Below are positions 1-7,855 of a stretch of DNA of 44,506 bases, piece after piece (positions within the stretch are counted from its first letter, which is position 1; each line of letters begins with the position of its first letter). The notes below the pieces were generated by a model. That model searched no databases. It was given only the letters and a program-made list of their open reading frames with translations, and was not told the origin of the DNA. The translations under genes and the position numbers were made by a program. Source of the DNA: an uncultured Gardnerella sp. (GTDB lineage: Bacteria > Actinomycetota > Actinomycetes > Actinomycetales > Bifidobacteriaceae); the NCBI GenBank assembly GCA_947252975.1, contig CAMXWX010000004.1:1-44506 (forward strand), in the 5' to 3' direction.

Positions 1-826
1 CAAAGCGACGCGACTCAACAAAATCCGCATGAGGCAAATCGCCAGCATCTTGTGCATTCCCCTTGCCAACATGCTCCGTAGGCAAACTCACGCGCAAATC
101 TCCAGCGTTTTCAAAGCACGCCAAAGAATCCATAACCTCGTGAACATGCAACGCGTAATCCTCAATATCTGTAGCAATTCGCCAAACTCCGCCCACAACA
201 AGCGCATTATGCACAGACTTAGCCAAAGATGGCTGAACAATTCGGCGCTTGTGATGACGCATTTTAGGCCAAGGGTCTGGGAAAAATGTCCAAACTTCTG
301 CCAAAACACCACTTTTGCACGCTGCAAGAAAATCAGGAGCGTTAACTTGAGCAATTCGCAAATTATGCAAATCCTGCTTTCCAGCCAAAAGCATAGTGTG
401 CGCTACGCCTGGGTCGTAAACTTCTAGCGCAAGAAAATTCGTATTCGGATTTGCTGCAGCAGCCGCAACAATGTTCTCGCCCTGACCCGAGCCGATTTCT
501 ACAATCAACGGATTAGCATTGCCCCAATTGGCCTCAATCCATTGCGAATCAACACATAAATCGCTTTTTACGCGCAAAGACCCATCGCCATCTGCAATGC
601 ATAGCAAATAAGTACCAGAGTAGCGTTGCTTGGCTTTTTCCAAGCGCGCGTCGAGCCTAGCAGACCTTCGCACAAACGAAAGAATAGCCCTAGCAGATGC
701 GTGCGTTTGTTTAGGCTTGGAAGAGTCGCAAGCAACCGCGCAATCATACGCGCCAGCAGTCAAATCACCAAAAGAGTGGCCACTATGCAAATCGTCACTT
801 GCACTATCTACATTAAAATCGTTCAT
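1..826 (-). CDS. trmB: tRNA (guanine-N7)-methyltransferase TrmB, 3' end cut by window edge
   Basis: TrmB uses S-adenosylmethionine to methylate guanine 46 in the variable loop of tRNAs. The reading frame starts at ATG 826 and stays open for 275 codons to the left edge, so the last residues are missing. Reading the minus strand shows the SAM-binding motif [10 protein letters not shown] (about residues 109-118) and the TrmB hallmark [15 protein letters not shown] (181-195). The first 95 or so residues are a Ser/Asp- and Lys/Arg-containing extension longer than in compact TrmB proteins. The gene lies head to head with galE across about 230 bp. Because there is no stop codon in the window, plain ORF finding misses it. 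Identification is firm; the exact start is less so, since ATG 826 has no strong Shine-Dalgarno sequence. Confidence 0.93.
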   Translation of the reverse strand, partial: MNDFNVDSASDDLHSGHSFGDLTAGAYDCAVACDSSKPKQTHASARAILSFVRRSARLDARLEKAKQRYSGTYLLCIADGDGSLRVKSDLCVDSQWIEANWGNANPLIVEIGSGQGENIVAAAAANPNTNFLALEVYDPGVAHTMLLAGKQDLHNLRIAQVNAPDFLAACKSGVLAEVWTFFPDPWPKMRHHKRRIVQPSLAKSVHNALVVGGVWRIATDIEDYALHVHEVMDSLACFENAGDLRVSLPTEHVGKGNAQDAGDLPHADFVESRRF

Positions 827-927
827 TTTTAGCCAATCTTCCTTATTTTCTTGCATACGCGATTGAATCACAACTCATCGCATAATATCAAACGCGCAAA
901 ACACTGGCACAAATACCAGCACAAGCA

Positions 928-981
928 CAAACACTGCAACAAACACAAACACTGGAACAAATACAAACAATGCCAAAAACA
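928..981. repeat. Degenerate 18-bp tandem repeat between trmB and galE
   Basis: Three adjacent units start with CAAACACTG, CAAACACTG and CAAACAATG, each followed by nine A/C-rich bases. The plus strand here is nearly free of T. The repeat lies in the 231-bp divergent trmB/galE gap and could alter the spacing of trmB promoter elements. No gene is visible in the gap. Confidence 0.6.
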
Positions 982-998
982 CAATATGATTCAAGCGC

Positions 999-1043
999 TA
1001 TAATTTCACTATAACATTATGCAAAACAGCATATGTAAGAAAG
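999..1043 (+). promoter_or_regulatory. galE promoter -10 element and ribosome-binding site
   Basis: A perfect TATAAT lies at 999-1004 and a second, weaker TATAAC at 1010-1015. The ribosome-binding site AGAAAGG is at about 1037-1043, ahead of the galE ATG at 1058. No convincing -35 box was found; the upstream DNA is A/C-rich repeat. Confidence 0.5.
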
Positions 1044-1057
1044 GTAAACGGTAAACA

Positions 1058-2068
1058 ATGACTATTCTAGTTACAGGTGGATGCGGCTACATTGGCGCAC
1101 ACGTTGTACACGCTCTTCACCAAGCAAAGCAAAACGTTGTAGTTGTAGACGATTTGAGCTACGGAAAGCCTACAAGAATCGAAGGCGCACGACTTTACGG
1201 AATGGACATTGCTTCCCCAGACGCTGGAGCGCGACTTGCGCAAATAATGAAAGAAAATAACGTTGATTCTGTAATTCACTTTGCTGCGCGAAAGCAAGTT
1301 GGAGAGTCCGTAGAAAAGCCGCTTTGGTACTACCAGCAGAACATTAACGGCATGCTTAACGTTTTAGAAGGAATGCGCCAAAGCGGTGCTAAAAAGCTTG
1401 TTTTTTCGTCTAGCGCAGCCACGTATGGCGAGCCGCCTGTAGAAGTTGTGCCAGAAGACGTTGTGCCAATGCTTCCGATTAATCCATACGGCCAAACTAA
1501 GCTTTTTGGCGAGTGGATGGCACGCGCTTGCGAACACACTTACGGAATTCGTTTTTGCGCGCTTCGCTACTTTAATGTTGCTGGATGCGGGCCTGTGGAG
1601 CTAGAAGATCCTGCGATTTTGAACCTGATTCCTATGCTTTTAGATAGATTGCAACAAGGCAAAGCTCCTGCGATTTTTGGTAATGACTACCCTACTGCCG
1701 ACGGCACTTGCATTCGCGACTACATTCACGTTTCAGATCTTGCAGACGCGCACATTGCAGCGCTTACTTATTTAGATCGCGATGAGCGCAAGTACGACGC
1801 TTTTAACGTTGGAACAGGCAAAGGCACTTCTGTTCGTCAAATTGTAGACGAAGTTAGGCGCGTTACAGGCTTGCCATTTAGAGAGGCGATTTTAGGGCGT
1901 AGAGCTGGCGATCCGCCACAATTGATTGGAAGCACTAAGCGCATTAACGAAGAGATGGGGTGGCATGCGCGCTACAACGTTAAGGATATTGTGGAATCTG
2001 CTTGGGCTGCTTGGCAAGCAAATCCAGATCATCATATTGATGTTGAATCGTGGAAGCAAGTTGACTAG
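1058..2068 (+). CDS. galE: UDP-glucose 4-epimerase GalE
   Basis: GalE interconverts UDP-glucose and UDP-galactose in the Leloir pathway and supplies UDP-galactose for cell-surface glycans. The 336-residue protein has the length usual for bacterial GalE. It is an extended short-chain dehydrogenase: the N-terminal NAD-binding glycine motif reads GGCGYIGAH (about residues 7-15), the catalytic serine region is SSSAATYGEP, and the catalytic Tyr and Lys are in YGQTK. Other family signatures are FNVAG, CIRDYIHVSDLADAH and FNVGTGKGTSV. It is a single-gene unit with its own -10 element and a strong terminator just downstream. No other Leloir gene is present in the window. Confidence 0.96.
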   Translation: MTILVTGGCGYIGAHVVHALHQAKQNVVVVDDLSYGKPTRIEGARLYGMDIASPDAGARLAQIMKENNVDSVIHFAARKQVGESVEKPLWYYQQNINGMLNVLEGMRQSGAKKLVFSSSAATYGEPPVEVVPEDVVPMLPINPYGQTKLFGEWMARACEHTYGIRFCALRYFNVAGCGPVELEDPAILNLIPMLLDRLQQGKAPAIFGNDYPTADGTCIRDYIHVSDLADAHIAALTYLDRDERKYDAFNVGTGKGTSVRQIVDEVRRVTGLPFREAILGRRAGDPPQLIGSTKRINEEMGWHARYNVKDIVESAWAAWQANPDHHIDVESWKQVD

Positions 2069-2085
2069 TCAACTCAGATAAACAA

Positions 2086-2115
2086 AAAACGCGCGGCAAA
2101 AATGCTGCGCGTTTT
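2086..2115. terminator. Rho-independent terminator after galE, probably bidirectional
   Basis: The stem AAAACGCGC (2086-2094) pairs with GCGCGTTTT (2107-2115), continues through G-T, G-C, C-G and A-T, and closes on an AAAA loop. T runs follow on the plus strand and an A run precedes. It ends galE and can also stop transcription coming from the tRNA side. Confidence 0.85.
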
Positions 2116-2142
2116 GTTATTTAGTTTTTGTTTATTTACTTG

Positions 2143-2215
2143 TGGCTCCGAGCGGGATCGATCCGCTGACCTAGCGATTTTCAGTCGCTCGCTCTACCAA
2201 CTGAGCTACAGAGCC
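2143..2215 (-). tRNA. tRNA-Phe (GAA)
   Basis: The 73-nt cloverleaf has acceptor arms GGCTCTG and CGGAGCC with discriminator A. The D arm is GCTC/GAGC, the anticodon stem AGCGA/TCGCT encloses the loop CTGAAAA (anticodon GAA), and the T stem is AGCGG/CCGCT. CCA is not encoded. The T loop reads ATCGATC, with A at position 54 where almost all tRNAs have U. It follows tRNA-Asp on the same strand. Confidence 0.95.
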
Positions 2216-2224
2216 ATGATGAAT

Positions 2225-2244
2225 AAAAAACCCGGCGAACCGGG
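2225..2244 (-). terminator. Terminator-like hairpin between the two tRNAs
   Basis: On the minus strand, CCCGG-TTCG-CCGGG (2244-2231) is followed by a T6 run (2230-2225). It lies just downstream of tRNA-Asp and before tRNA-Phe, so tRNA-Phe may depend on read-through or processing. Confidence 0.75.
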
Positions 2245-2257
2245 CCTTTACTAATCG

Positions 2258-2331
2258 CGACCCCGGCCGGACTTGAACCGGTGACCTCCGCCGTGACAGG
2301 GCGGCGCTCTAACCAACTGAGCTACGGGGCC
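2258..2331 (-). tRNA. tRNA-Asp (GTC)
   Basis: The 74-nt cloverleaf has acceptor arms GGCCCCG and CGGGGTC (one G-U pair) with discriminator G, the Asp identity base. The anticodon loop CTGTCAC carries GTC. The T loop TTCAAGT is canonical. The outermost T-stem pair (49-65) reads as an A-C mismatch. CCA is not encoded. Confidence 0.96.
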
Positions 2332-2363
2332 GTGGCTTTGTTCCATTGAACAGCCGAGTTACT

Positions 2364-2391
2364 ATCTTACAGAATCCACGCCAAAATGCAA
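2364..2391 (-). promoter_or_regulatory. Promoter of the tRNA-Asp / tRNA-Phe pair
   Basis: On the minus strand, TTGCAT (2391-2386) and TAAGAT (2369-2364) are separated by 16 bp and sit about 33 bp upstream of mature tRNA-Asp. The spacing and position fit a housekeeping sigma promoter. Confidence 0.55.
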
Positions 2392-2474
2392 GCTCAAAAG
2401 CGTGTTCGGCGTGTTGCCGCGGAATATCAAGCAAACGCACATTATGTTCAATACGTGCAAACACACAACGCTGG

Positions 2475-4742
2475 CTACTCCAGCTCCATTGCACCCGTGC
2501 AAAGTTGATAATATTCGCCGCGCTTTTTCATCAAGTCTTCGTGAGACCCACGCTCAACAATCCTGCCATGGTCTAGAACCATAATCACATCCGCGTTTCG
2601 CACTGTGGAAAGCCTGTGCGCAATCACAAACACAGTTCGATCTTGCATCAAAGCATCCATCGCGCTTTGCACAAGCGCTTCCGTATGCGTGTCAATCGAA
2701 GAAGTTGCCTCGTCTAAAATCAAAACAGGCGGATTCGCAACAGCAGCGCGCGCAATCGCAATCAACTGCTTTTGGCCTTGAGAAAGGTCTGCTCCGCCGT
2801 TTTTAATATGCGTGTTGTATCCGTCTGGCAGCTTGGAAATAAAGGAATCCGCATGAGCAAGAGTGGCAGCAGCAACGCAATCTGAGTCGCTAGCATTAAG
2901 GCGTCCGTAGCGAATATTGTCTATTATACTTGCGCTAAACAAGCCAACGTCTTGCAAAACGGTTGCAACAGCATGGCGCAAGTCACTTTTGCAAATATTA
3001 CGAACATCGATTCCGTCATACAAGATTTGACCATCAGCAATGTTGTAAAAACGCGTAAGAAGATTGGCGATAGTGGTTTTGCCAGCGCCAGTGGCACCTA
3101 CAAGCGCAACTTTTTGACCCGCGTGCGCATACCAAGATATATTGTGCAAAACAGTCTTAGAAGGCTCGTAGCCAAACGTAACGTTTTCAAAGCGAACATC
3201 TCCCCTAACAAGCGTATACACGCCGTCTTTAGAGCAAATCGCATGTTTTTGGGTATCTGTGCAAGAATCGCAACTTGAAGAATCTGGATTTGAATAATCG
3301 CAACTTGAAGAATCGTAGCTCGAAGAATCGCAACTTGACTTTTTAGAGCAATTTTTCCACGCCCAATACACGTTATTCCCACAAGAATCTTCGCTTACTT
3401 CACTAAAAACTTGCAAATAAGAATGTTTAGATGCTGTAGAATCTACTTGATTTACTTGCGATTTATCAATATCTGATAGCGATTTATCTACGCTATCGCC
3501 ACTATCTCCACTATCTCCACCATCACCACTACAACACTCAACGATTTTTGCGCGAATTTTAACGAGCTTAACTGTTCCATCATCTTTTTCAACAGGCTCA
3601 TCTAAAAGCGCAAAAATGCGATTCGCGCCTGCATTCGCCATCATAAGCGAATTTAATTGCATTGTTATCTCGCCAATCGGATTTATAAACGCGCGAGAAA
3701 GCGTAAGAAGCGATATAAGCGTGCCGATTGTAAGCGTGCTTGAATTATTCAATGCATCGCCCCCAAAAACGCCACTCAACCCAGCAGAAGGCACGCCAGC
3801 ATTTACAGCCCACGCTCCAAAAATCGCAAGCAAAACGTAAAACAGATAACTCGCGTTACTAATCACAGGCATAACATTATTTGCGTAAGAATTGGCGCTA
3901 GCAGAAATTTTTTGCACGCGAGAAGCCAAATCACTTAATTTTTTAACCGCAGCGCGCTCGTGATTAAAAATCTTAATAACTTTTCTACCAGAATCCGCCT
4001 CTTCTACAAACTCATTCAAATCACCCAAAGCTGCCTGGAATTGCACAAAAAGCTTGCCCGAACGCTTAAGCATAAAACGCACTAGAAGCAAAAGAATTGC
4101 AGTAAAAATCACAATAAAAATTGCAACAGGAATCGAAAGCCAAACAATCGCGCAAAACGCCGCCGCAATAGACATTAGCGCGCTAAACGAATCTGGAAAA
4201 GACCAAGAAATCGCTTGATGAAGCGCCTCCGTGTCGTTTGTGTATCGGCTCATAACATCGCCATATCCATGAGCATCTAAGTACCCAAGCGGAAGATCTT
4301 GATGATGCTTAAACATTTGATTTCTAAGGTTTCGCATTACACTTTGCGCGATTTTTACAACCAACCTGCTCCAAAGCCAGCTAAAGAACACGCCAATAGC
4401 GCACACGCATGCCATAATTGCAATCATTCTCAAAAGTGGCGCAAAATCGGGATTACGCTTGCCAATTAGAGGCAAAATGTACGCGTCTACAAGCGATTGC
4501 AAAAACATTGCACTTACAGCTTGAACAATGGAGCTTACAATAATTGACGCAATAACAACAAAAACCTGCATCTTGTAAGCCATAATATAAGACGCTAAGC
4601 GCTTTAGAACGCGCCAATTTAGAGCAGATTTTTCTTGCGACTTGTGATCTAAGTTTTCCTGCGATTTTTCTTGCGATTTTTGCGAAGATTCTTGTGCAGA
4701 CTTTTGCGCCAAGTTTTCTTGCGACTTTTCATTATTTTTCAT
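2475..4742 (-). CDS. ABC exporter half-transporter, catalytically competent subunit with Cys/Ser-rich linker insert
   Basis: Membrane-spanning half of a heterodimeric ABC exporter; the substrate cannot be read from sequence. I start at ATG 4742, which has AGGA six bases upstream and overlaps the previous gene's stop by 11 bp, giving 755 residues. The frame is open to a TTG at 4805 that lacks a ribosome site. The hydrophobic transmembrane region spans about residues 45-370. The nucleotide-binding domain has Walker A GATGAGKT (549-556), Walker B LILDE with Glu678 and switch His709, all canonical, but its signature is LSQGQ instead of LSGGQ. Between the two domains, roughly residues 390-509 form an unusual insert: a Gly-Asp-Ser run, then five-residue repeats of the type SSSCD with many cysteines. 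Family assignment is firm; the insert is unexplained. Confidence 0.92.
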   Translation of the reverse strand: MKNNEKSQENLAQKSAQESSQKSQEKSQENLDHKSQEKSALNWRVLKRLASYIMAYKMQVFVVIASIIVSSIVQAVSAMFLQSLVDAYILPLIGKRNPDFAPLLRMIAIMACVCAIGVFFSWLWSRLVVKIAQSVMRNLRNQMFKHHQDLPLGYLDAHGYGDVMSRYTNDTEALHQAISWSFPDSFSALMSIAAAFCAIVWLSIPVAIFIVIFTAILLLLVRFMLKRSGKLFVQFQAALGDLNEFVEEADSGRKVIKIFNHERAAVKKLSDLASRVQKISASANSYANNVMPVISNASYLFYVLLAIFGAWAVNAGVPSAGLSGVFGGDALNNSSTLTIGTLISLLTLSRAFINPIGEITMQLNSLMMANAGANRIFALLDEPVEKDDGTVKLVKIRAKIVECCSGDGGDSGDSGDSVDKSLSDIDKSQVNQVDSTASKHSYLQVFSEVSEDSCGNNVYWAWKNCSKKSSCDSSSYDSSSCDYSNPDSSSCDSCTDTQKHAICSKDGVYTLVRGDVRFENVTFGYEPSKTVLHNISWYAHAGQKVALVGATGAGKTTIANLLTRFYNIADGQILYDGIDVRNICKSDLRHAVATVLQDVGLFSASIIDNIRYGRLNASDSDCVAAATLAHADSFISKLPDGYNTHIKNGGADLSQGQKQLIAIARAAVANPPVLILDEATSSIDTHTEALVQSAMDALMQDRTVFVIAHRLSTVRNADVIMVLDHGRIVERGSHEDLMKKRGEYYQLCTGAMELE
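3265..3339 (-). repeat. 15-bp tandem repeat inside the ABC exporter gene
   Basis: Five consecutive 15-bp units (3265-3279, 3280-3294, 3295-3309, 3310-3324, 3325-3339) are variants of GAATCGCAACTTGAA on the plus strand. They encode pentapeptides SSSCD, SSSYD, SSSCD, YSNPD and SSSCD. The unit keeps the reading frame, so copy number can change without a frameshift. A second in-frame repeat of CTATCTCCA type lies near 3491-3530 and encodes the Ser-Gly-Asp run. Confidence 0.85.
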
Positions 4743-6633
4743 TGTTAATCCTGCCGCCTTCACTGTCTTTGACGCCTTCATTGCCTTCACTGTTTTTAGA
4801 TTCAATCATTTTTATACCTTGAGAAATCGCCATTTTTCTATACGTTTCGCACGATTCCATCAACTCGCTATGCTTTCCTTTAGCAACAACACGCCCATCT
4901 TTAAGAACAACAATCAAATCCGCGTGCATGCAAGAAGACACGCGTTGCGCAACAATGATTTGCGTGGAATCGGGCATAAAATGCCTTAAATTCTCGCGAA
5001 TCTTGGCGTCTGTTTTAACGTCTACTGCACTCATTGAATCGTCTAAGATCAAGATTTTTGGCCGCTTTAGCAACGCGCGCGCAATGCAAAGTCGCTGTTT
5101 TTGACCGCCCGAAAGATTCTTGCCGCCTTGCTCAAGATTCGTGTTATATGCATGCGGCAAATCGTCTATAAACTCTTGAGCGCAAGCGATTTTACACGCC
5201 TCGCGCAAGTCGGAGTCAGTCGCATTCTCATTGCCCCATCGAAGATTTTGCGCAATAGTGCCGCTAAACAGAATATTTTTTTGTAACACAATTCCTATCT
5301 GGTTGCGCAAACTTTTGGAATCATAAAAACGAACGTCTGATCCGCCTACAAAAACAGTGCCTTTTGTTACATCGTAAATGCGCGCAATCAAATTTATAAT
5401 ACTTGACTTTCCACTACCCGTTGCGCCCACAATCCCAACAGTAGAGCCAGAAGGAATATTTAGATTTATGTTGTGTAAAATTTCCTGACTACCTTTAGAC
5501 GAATCGCAAGCAGCCGAAGACAAATCGCCATTTACGCGCGCAGAATCATATGCAAAATCAACATTATTAAAACGAATCGAAGCATCTGCAAGCTCTGTAA
5601 TCGCGTTTTTATGAACATACTCACTGTTATGCGATTGTAAAACATTTGCAACACGATGCATTGACGTGCGCGCAGTAACCGTCATAACAAAAATTACAAC
5701 CAAATTAGCCAACGCAAACAAAATTTGCAACGCATATACAACCAGCGCAGCAAGATTTCCCGTAGTCAAGCCAAATGCAGGATTATTTCCCGAAGCAACG
5801 ATTTGCTTAGAAGCCATCCACGCAACAAGAAGCAAACACGCATAAAAACACAAGTTAAAAAGAGGAATACTACAATTTAGAATATACTCCGCTTTTAAAA
5901 AATAGCTGTAAATTTTATGCGATATGCGCCTAAAACGGCGGTTTTCGTAGTCTTCTCTAACATACGACTTAACAATGCGAATATTGCGCAAATTTTCGCT
6001 AACCATGCCGTTCATGCTGTCAATCGTGCCGTAAATTTGCGCAAAAGTGGGTGCAACAATCTTGGCACCAATACCACAAATAACGCCAACAATTGGAATA
6101 AGACTAAGAAAAACCCAAGAAATCGAAGGGCTTATGCAAAAAGTAAACCACCATGCTGCAACAATAATCACAAGGCTGCGAACGCCTGCGCGAATAACCA
6201 TTTGATACGCAAATTGAATATTAGAAACGTCGCTAGTTAGGCGCGTAACAACCGTTCCAGTAGAAAAACGGTCAAGATCGCAAAAACTCAACGATTGCAA
6301 GCGACTAAACATCTTGCATCGCAAATTTTTGCCAAAGCCCGCGCTAGAATGCGCGCAACAAACGCCAGAAATAACGCCAAAAATCATTGATATTGCGGCA
6401 AAAGCGAGTAATTGTAAGCCGTAGTATTTAACAGCATTTTGGGATTTTGCGGCAATTCCAAAGTCAATAAGACTAGACATTACTGTTGGAATCGCAATTT
6501 GCATAGATGCTTCTACAAAAATCGCAGCAGACGTGATTACACCAAGCATACGATAGCGCTTTAACAGCGGCATTATTGTGCGAAACGCATTAGGCGCGTA
6601 ATCCTTATGTTTTTTATGCGATTTTGCTTTCAT
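4732..6633 (-). CDS. ABC exporter half-transporter, degenerate-site subunit
   Basis: First gene of the exporter pair, 633 residues, started at ATG 6633 behind GAGAGG. It has a transmembrane domain (hydrophobic stretches from about 30 to 320) and an ATPase domain with Walker A GATGSGKS (403-410) and a normal signature LSGGQ (507-511). The catalytic glutamate after Walker B is Asp532 (ILILDD), and the switch histidine is Gln563 (IVAQR). The partner has the reverse pattern: normal catalytic residues and an altered signature. Together they would form one working and one degenerate ATP site, as known for heterodimeric exporters such as TM287/288 and BmrCD. The 11-bp overlap with the partner suggests coupled translation. 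Confidence 0.93.
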   Translation of the reverse strand: MKAKSHKKHKDYAPNAFRTIMPLLKRYRMLGVITSAAIFVEASMQIAIPTVMSSLIDFGIAAKSQNAVKYYGLQLLAFAAISMIFGVISGVCCAHSSAGFGKNLRCKMFSRLQSLSFCDLDRFSTGTVVTRLTSDVSNIQFAYQMVIRAGVRSLVIIVAAWWFTFCISPSISWVFLSLIPIVGVICGIGAKIVAPTFAQIYGTIDSMNGMVSENLRNIRIVKSYVREDYENRRFRRISHKIYSYFLKAEYILNCSIPLFNLCFYACLLLVAWMASKQIVASGNNPAFGLTTGNLAALVVYALQILFALANLVVIFVMTVTARTSMHRVANVLQSHNSEYVHKNAITELADASIRFNNVDFAYDSARVNGDLSSAACDSSKGSQEILHNINLNIPSGSTVGIVGATGSGKSSIINLIARIYDVTKGTVFVGGSDVRFYDSKSLRNQIGIVLQKNILFSGTIAQNLRWGNENATDSDLREACKIACAQEFIDDLPHAYNTNLEQGGKNLSGGQKQRLCIARALLKRPKILILDDSMSAVDVKTDAKIRENLRHFMPDSTQIIVAQRVSSCMHADLIVVLKDGRVVAKGKHSELMESCETYRKMAISQGIKMIESKNSEGNEGVKDSEGGRINNEK

Positions 6634-6705
6634 GCGACCTCTCTATTAAAAGAATTTATACGCTTAATCATATCACTTCTGACTATTTTGGCTTGTAGTG
6701 CGATT

Positions 6706-7034
6706 GCGAATCAACGACTTCGAGCTGCATAATGAGCGAGAAGTCACCTCGATTCGCTGAGCCGCTTAGAGCAGAAGCACTGCTTCTGTGCGGCAAAGCG
6801 CTTTGACTGAGCTTGAAATTGCATAACGTATTTCAAGCTCCTTCAAAGCGTGATTTGGCTCAAACGTAAAGTCCAGTGGACTTTACATGCCAAATCAGCC
6901 GAGCGGCTGCTAATAGCCGCGAGGAATAGCGCGATGTAACGCGCGAGCGTAAACACCCAGCCCTCCTACACACCAAATAGGAAGGTACTCGCAACGCTAA
7001 ATAGGAAAATCACTTGCGCGGTCTAAGCGCGCTA
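6706..7034. repeat. Array of nested palindromes in the nrdG / ABC-exporter gap
   Basis: The 418-bp gap (6634-7051) has no convincing gene but holds consecutive hairpins. (1) Outer arms 6706-6712/6751-6757, inner 6716-6721/6740-6745. (2) Outer 6761-6765/6790-6794, inner 8-bp arms around C6780. (3) Outer 6799-6806/6843-6850, inner perfect 11-bp arms 6809-6819/6830-6840. (4) Outer 9-bp arms 6851-6859/6889-6897, inner perfect 10-bp arms 6866-6875/6877-6886. (5) 6903-6908/6915-6920. (6) 6929-6933/6940-6944. A 19-bp module at 7016-7034 (GCGCGGTCTAAGCGCGCTA) recurs exactly at 11307-11325. On the minus strand this would be nrdG 3' UTR or exporter leader. Confidence 0.75.
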
Positions 7035-7051
7035 TTTCTAACAACCATTAG

Positions 7052-7759
7052 CTAACTCGCGTCACCTTCGCCAACTGCTCGATCCTTGCCATAGATTGAT
7101 GGAATAAAACGCTCTTGATCGTGAAGCTTTTCCCAGATTACAGGCGGATCAATCGGATTTTTCAGCGACTTTGGCACGTCAATAATCCGCTGATTACTAG
7201 ATCCGCGGAATTGCAACAGCGAATCATGAAGATCCTTCATATATCGCCCGTCAACAAGAATGTCAATGTATTGCAAAAGCTCAAGTTTATCTGGCGTCTC
7301 GCCTTTGCGCATAAGCTCTTCCCAAGTGTAACCAGTCCAGCTCCAAATGTCTTTTGTATTTCCAAACTCGCTTCGAATACGCTTGCAAAGTGGCAGCAAA
7401 ATACCAGTGTTAAGAAGCGGCTCTCCGCCAAGAAGCGTCAATCCTTGCACGTACGGAAGCGCCAAATCTTCCATAATTTGGTCTTCAAGCTTTTGCGTGT
7501 ATGGGTATCCTGCGCGAAAATCCCAAATCGACTCGTTATAGCATTCAACGCAATGGAACGGGCAGCCAGAAACGTACAGCGAGCAACGGATTCCTTCGCC
7601 ATCCGTCATCAAAAAACGCTTATAATCCGCAATCATGCCCTTGCTCATGCGCTCACTGGACCACTGCCCTGCGCGCGGATTATTAGAAAGAGAGGTTGGA
7701 ATCCAAGGCCCGCGGTTAACGTCTGCAGGTGCAAAATCGTGCAAACTTATACGAGCCAT
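7052..7759 (-). CDS. nrdG: Anaerobic ribonucleotide reductase activating protein NrdG
   Basis: NrdG is a radical-SAM enzyme that installs the glycyl radical on NrdD. The 235-residue protein has the cluster-binding motif CPFHCVEC (Cys66, Cys70, Cys73) shortly after GEGIRCSLYVSG, which is typical of the family. The later motif LLGGEPL is the glycine-rich SAM-binding stretch. It is longer than the compact E. coli protein because of an N-terminal segment of about 40 residues. The gene follows nrdD on the same strand after 96 bp; that gap contains 10-bp direct repeats (TTTATGCGAC twice at 7802-7821, then TTTACGCCGC). It is probably co-transcribed with nrdD and under NrdR control through the boxes upstream of nrdD. 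Confidence 0.96.
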   Translation of the reverse strand: MARISLHDFAPADVNRGPWIPTSLSNNPRAGQWSSERMSKGMIADYKRFLMTDGEGIRCSLYVSGCPFHCVECYNESIWDFRAGYPYTQKLEDQIMEDLALPYVQGLTLLGGEPLLNTGILLPLCKRIRSEFGNTKDIWSWTGYTWEELMRKGETPDKLELLQYIDILVDGRYMKDLHDSLLQFRGSSNQRIIDVPKSLKNPIDPPVIWEKLHDQERFIPSIYGKDRAVGEGDAS

Positions 7760-7855
7760 GGTTCCGACCTTTTTAGTAATTTAGCCTAGCTTTTACTTTA
7801 TTTTATGCGACTTTATGCGACTTTACGCCGCGATTTTACGCCGCAATCCTACGCA

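Noticed and set aside
928..981. CRISPR-like spacing in the A/C-rich repeat upstream of galE
   Set aside because: Units are 18 bp, contiguous and degenerate, with no spacers; no cas genes nearby.
6640..7050. Remnant of an insertion sequence in the nrdG/exporter gap
   Set aside because: No transposase fragment is visible in any frame, and there is no single pair of terminal inverted repeats spanning the region.
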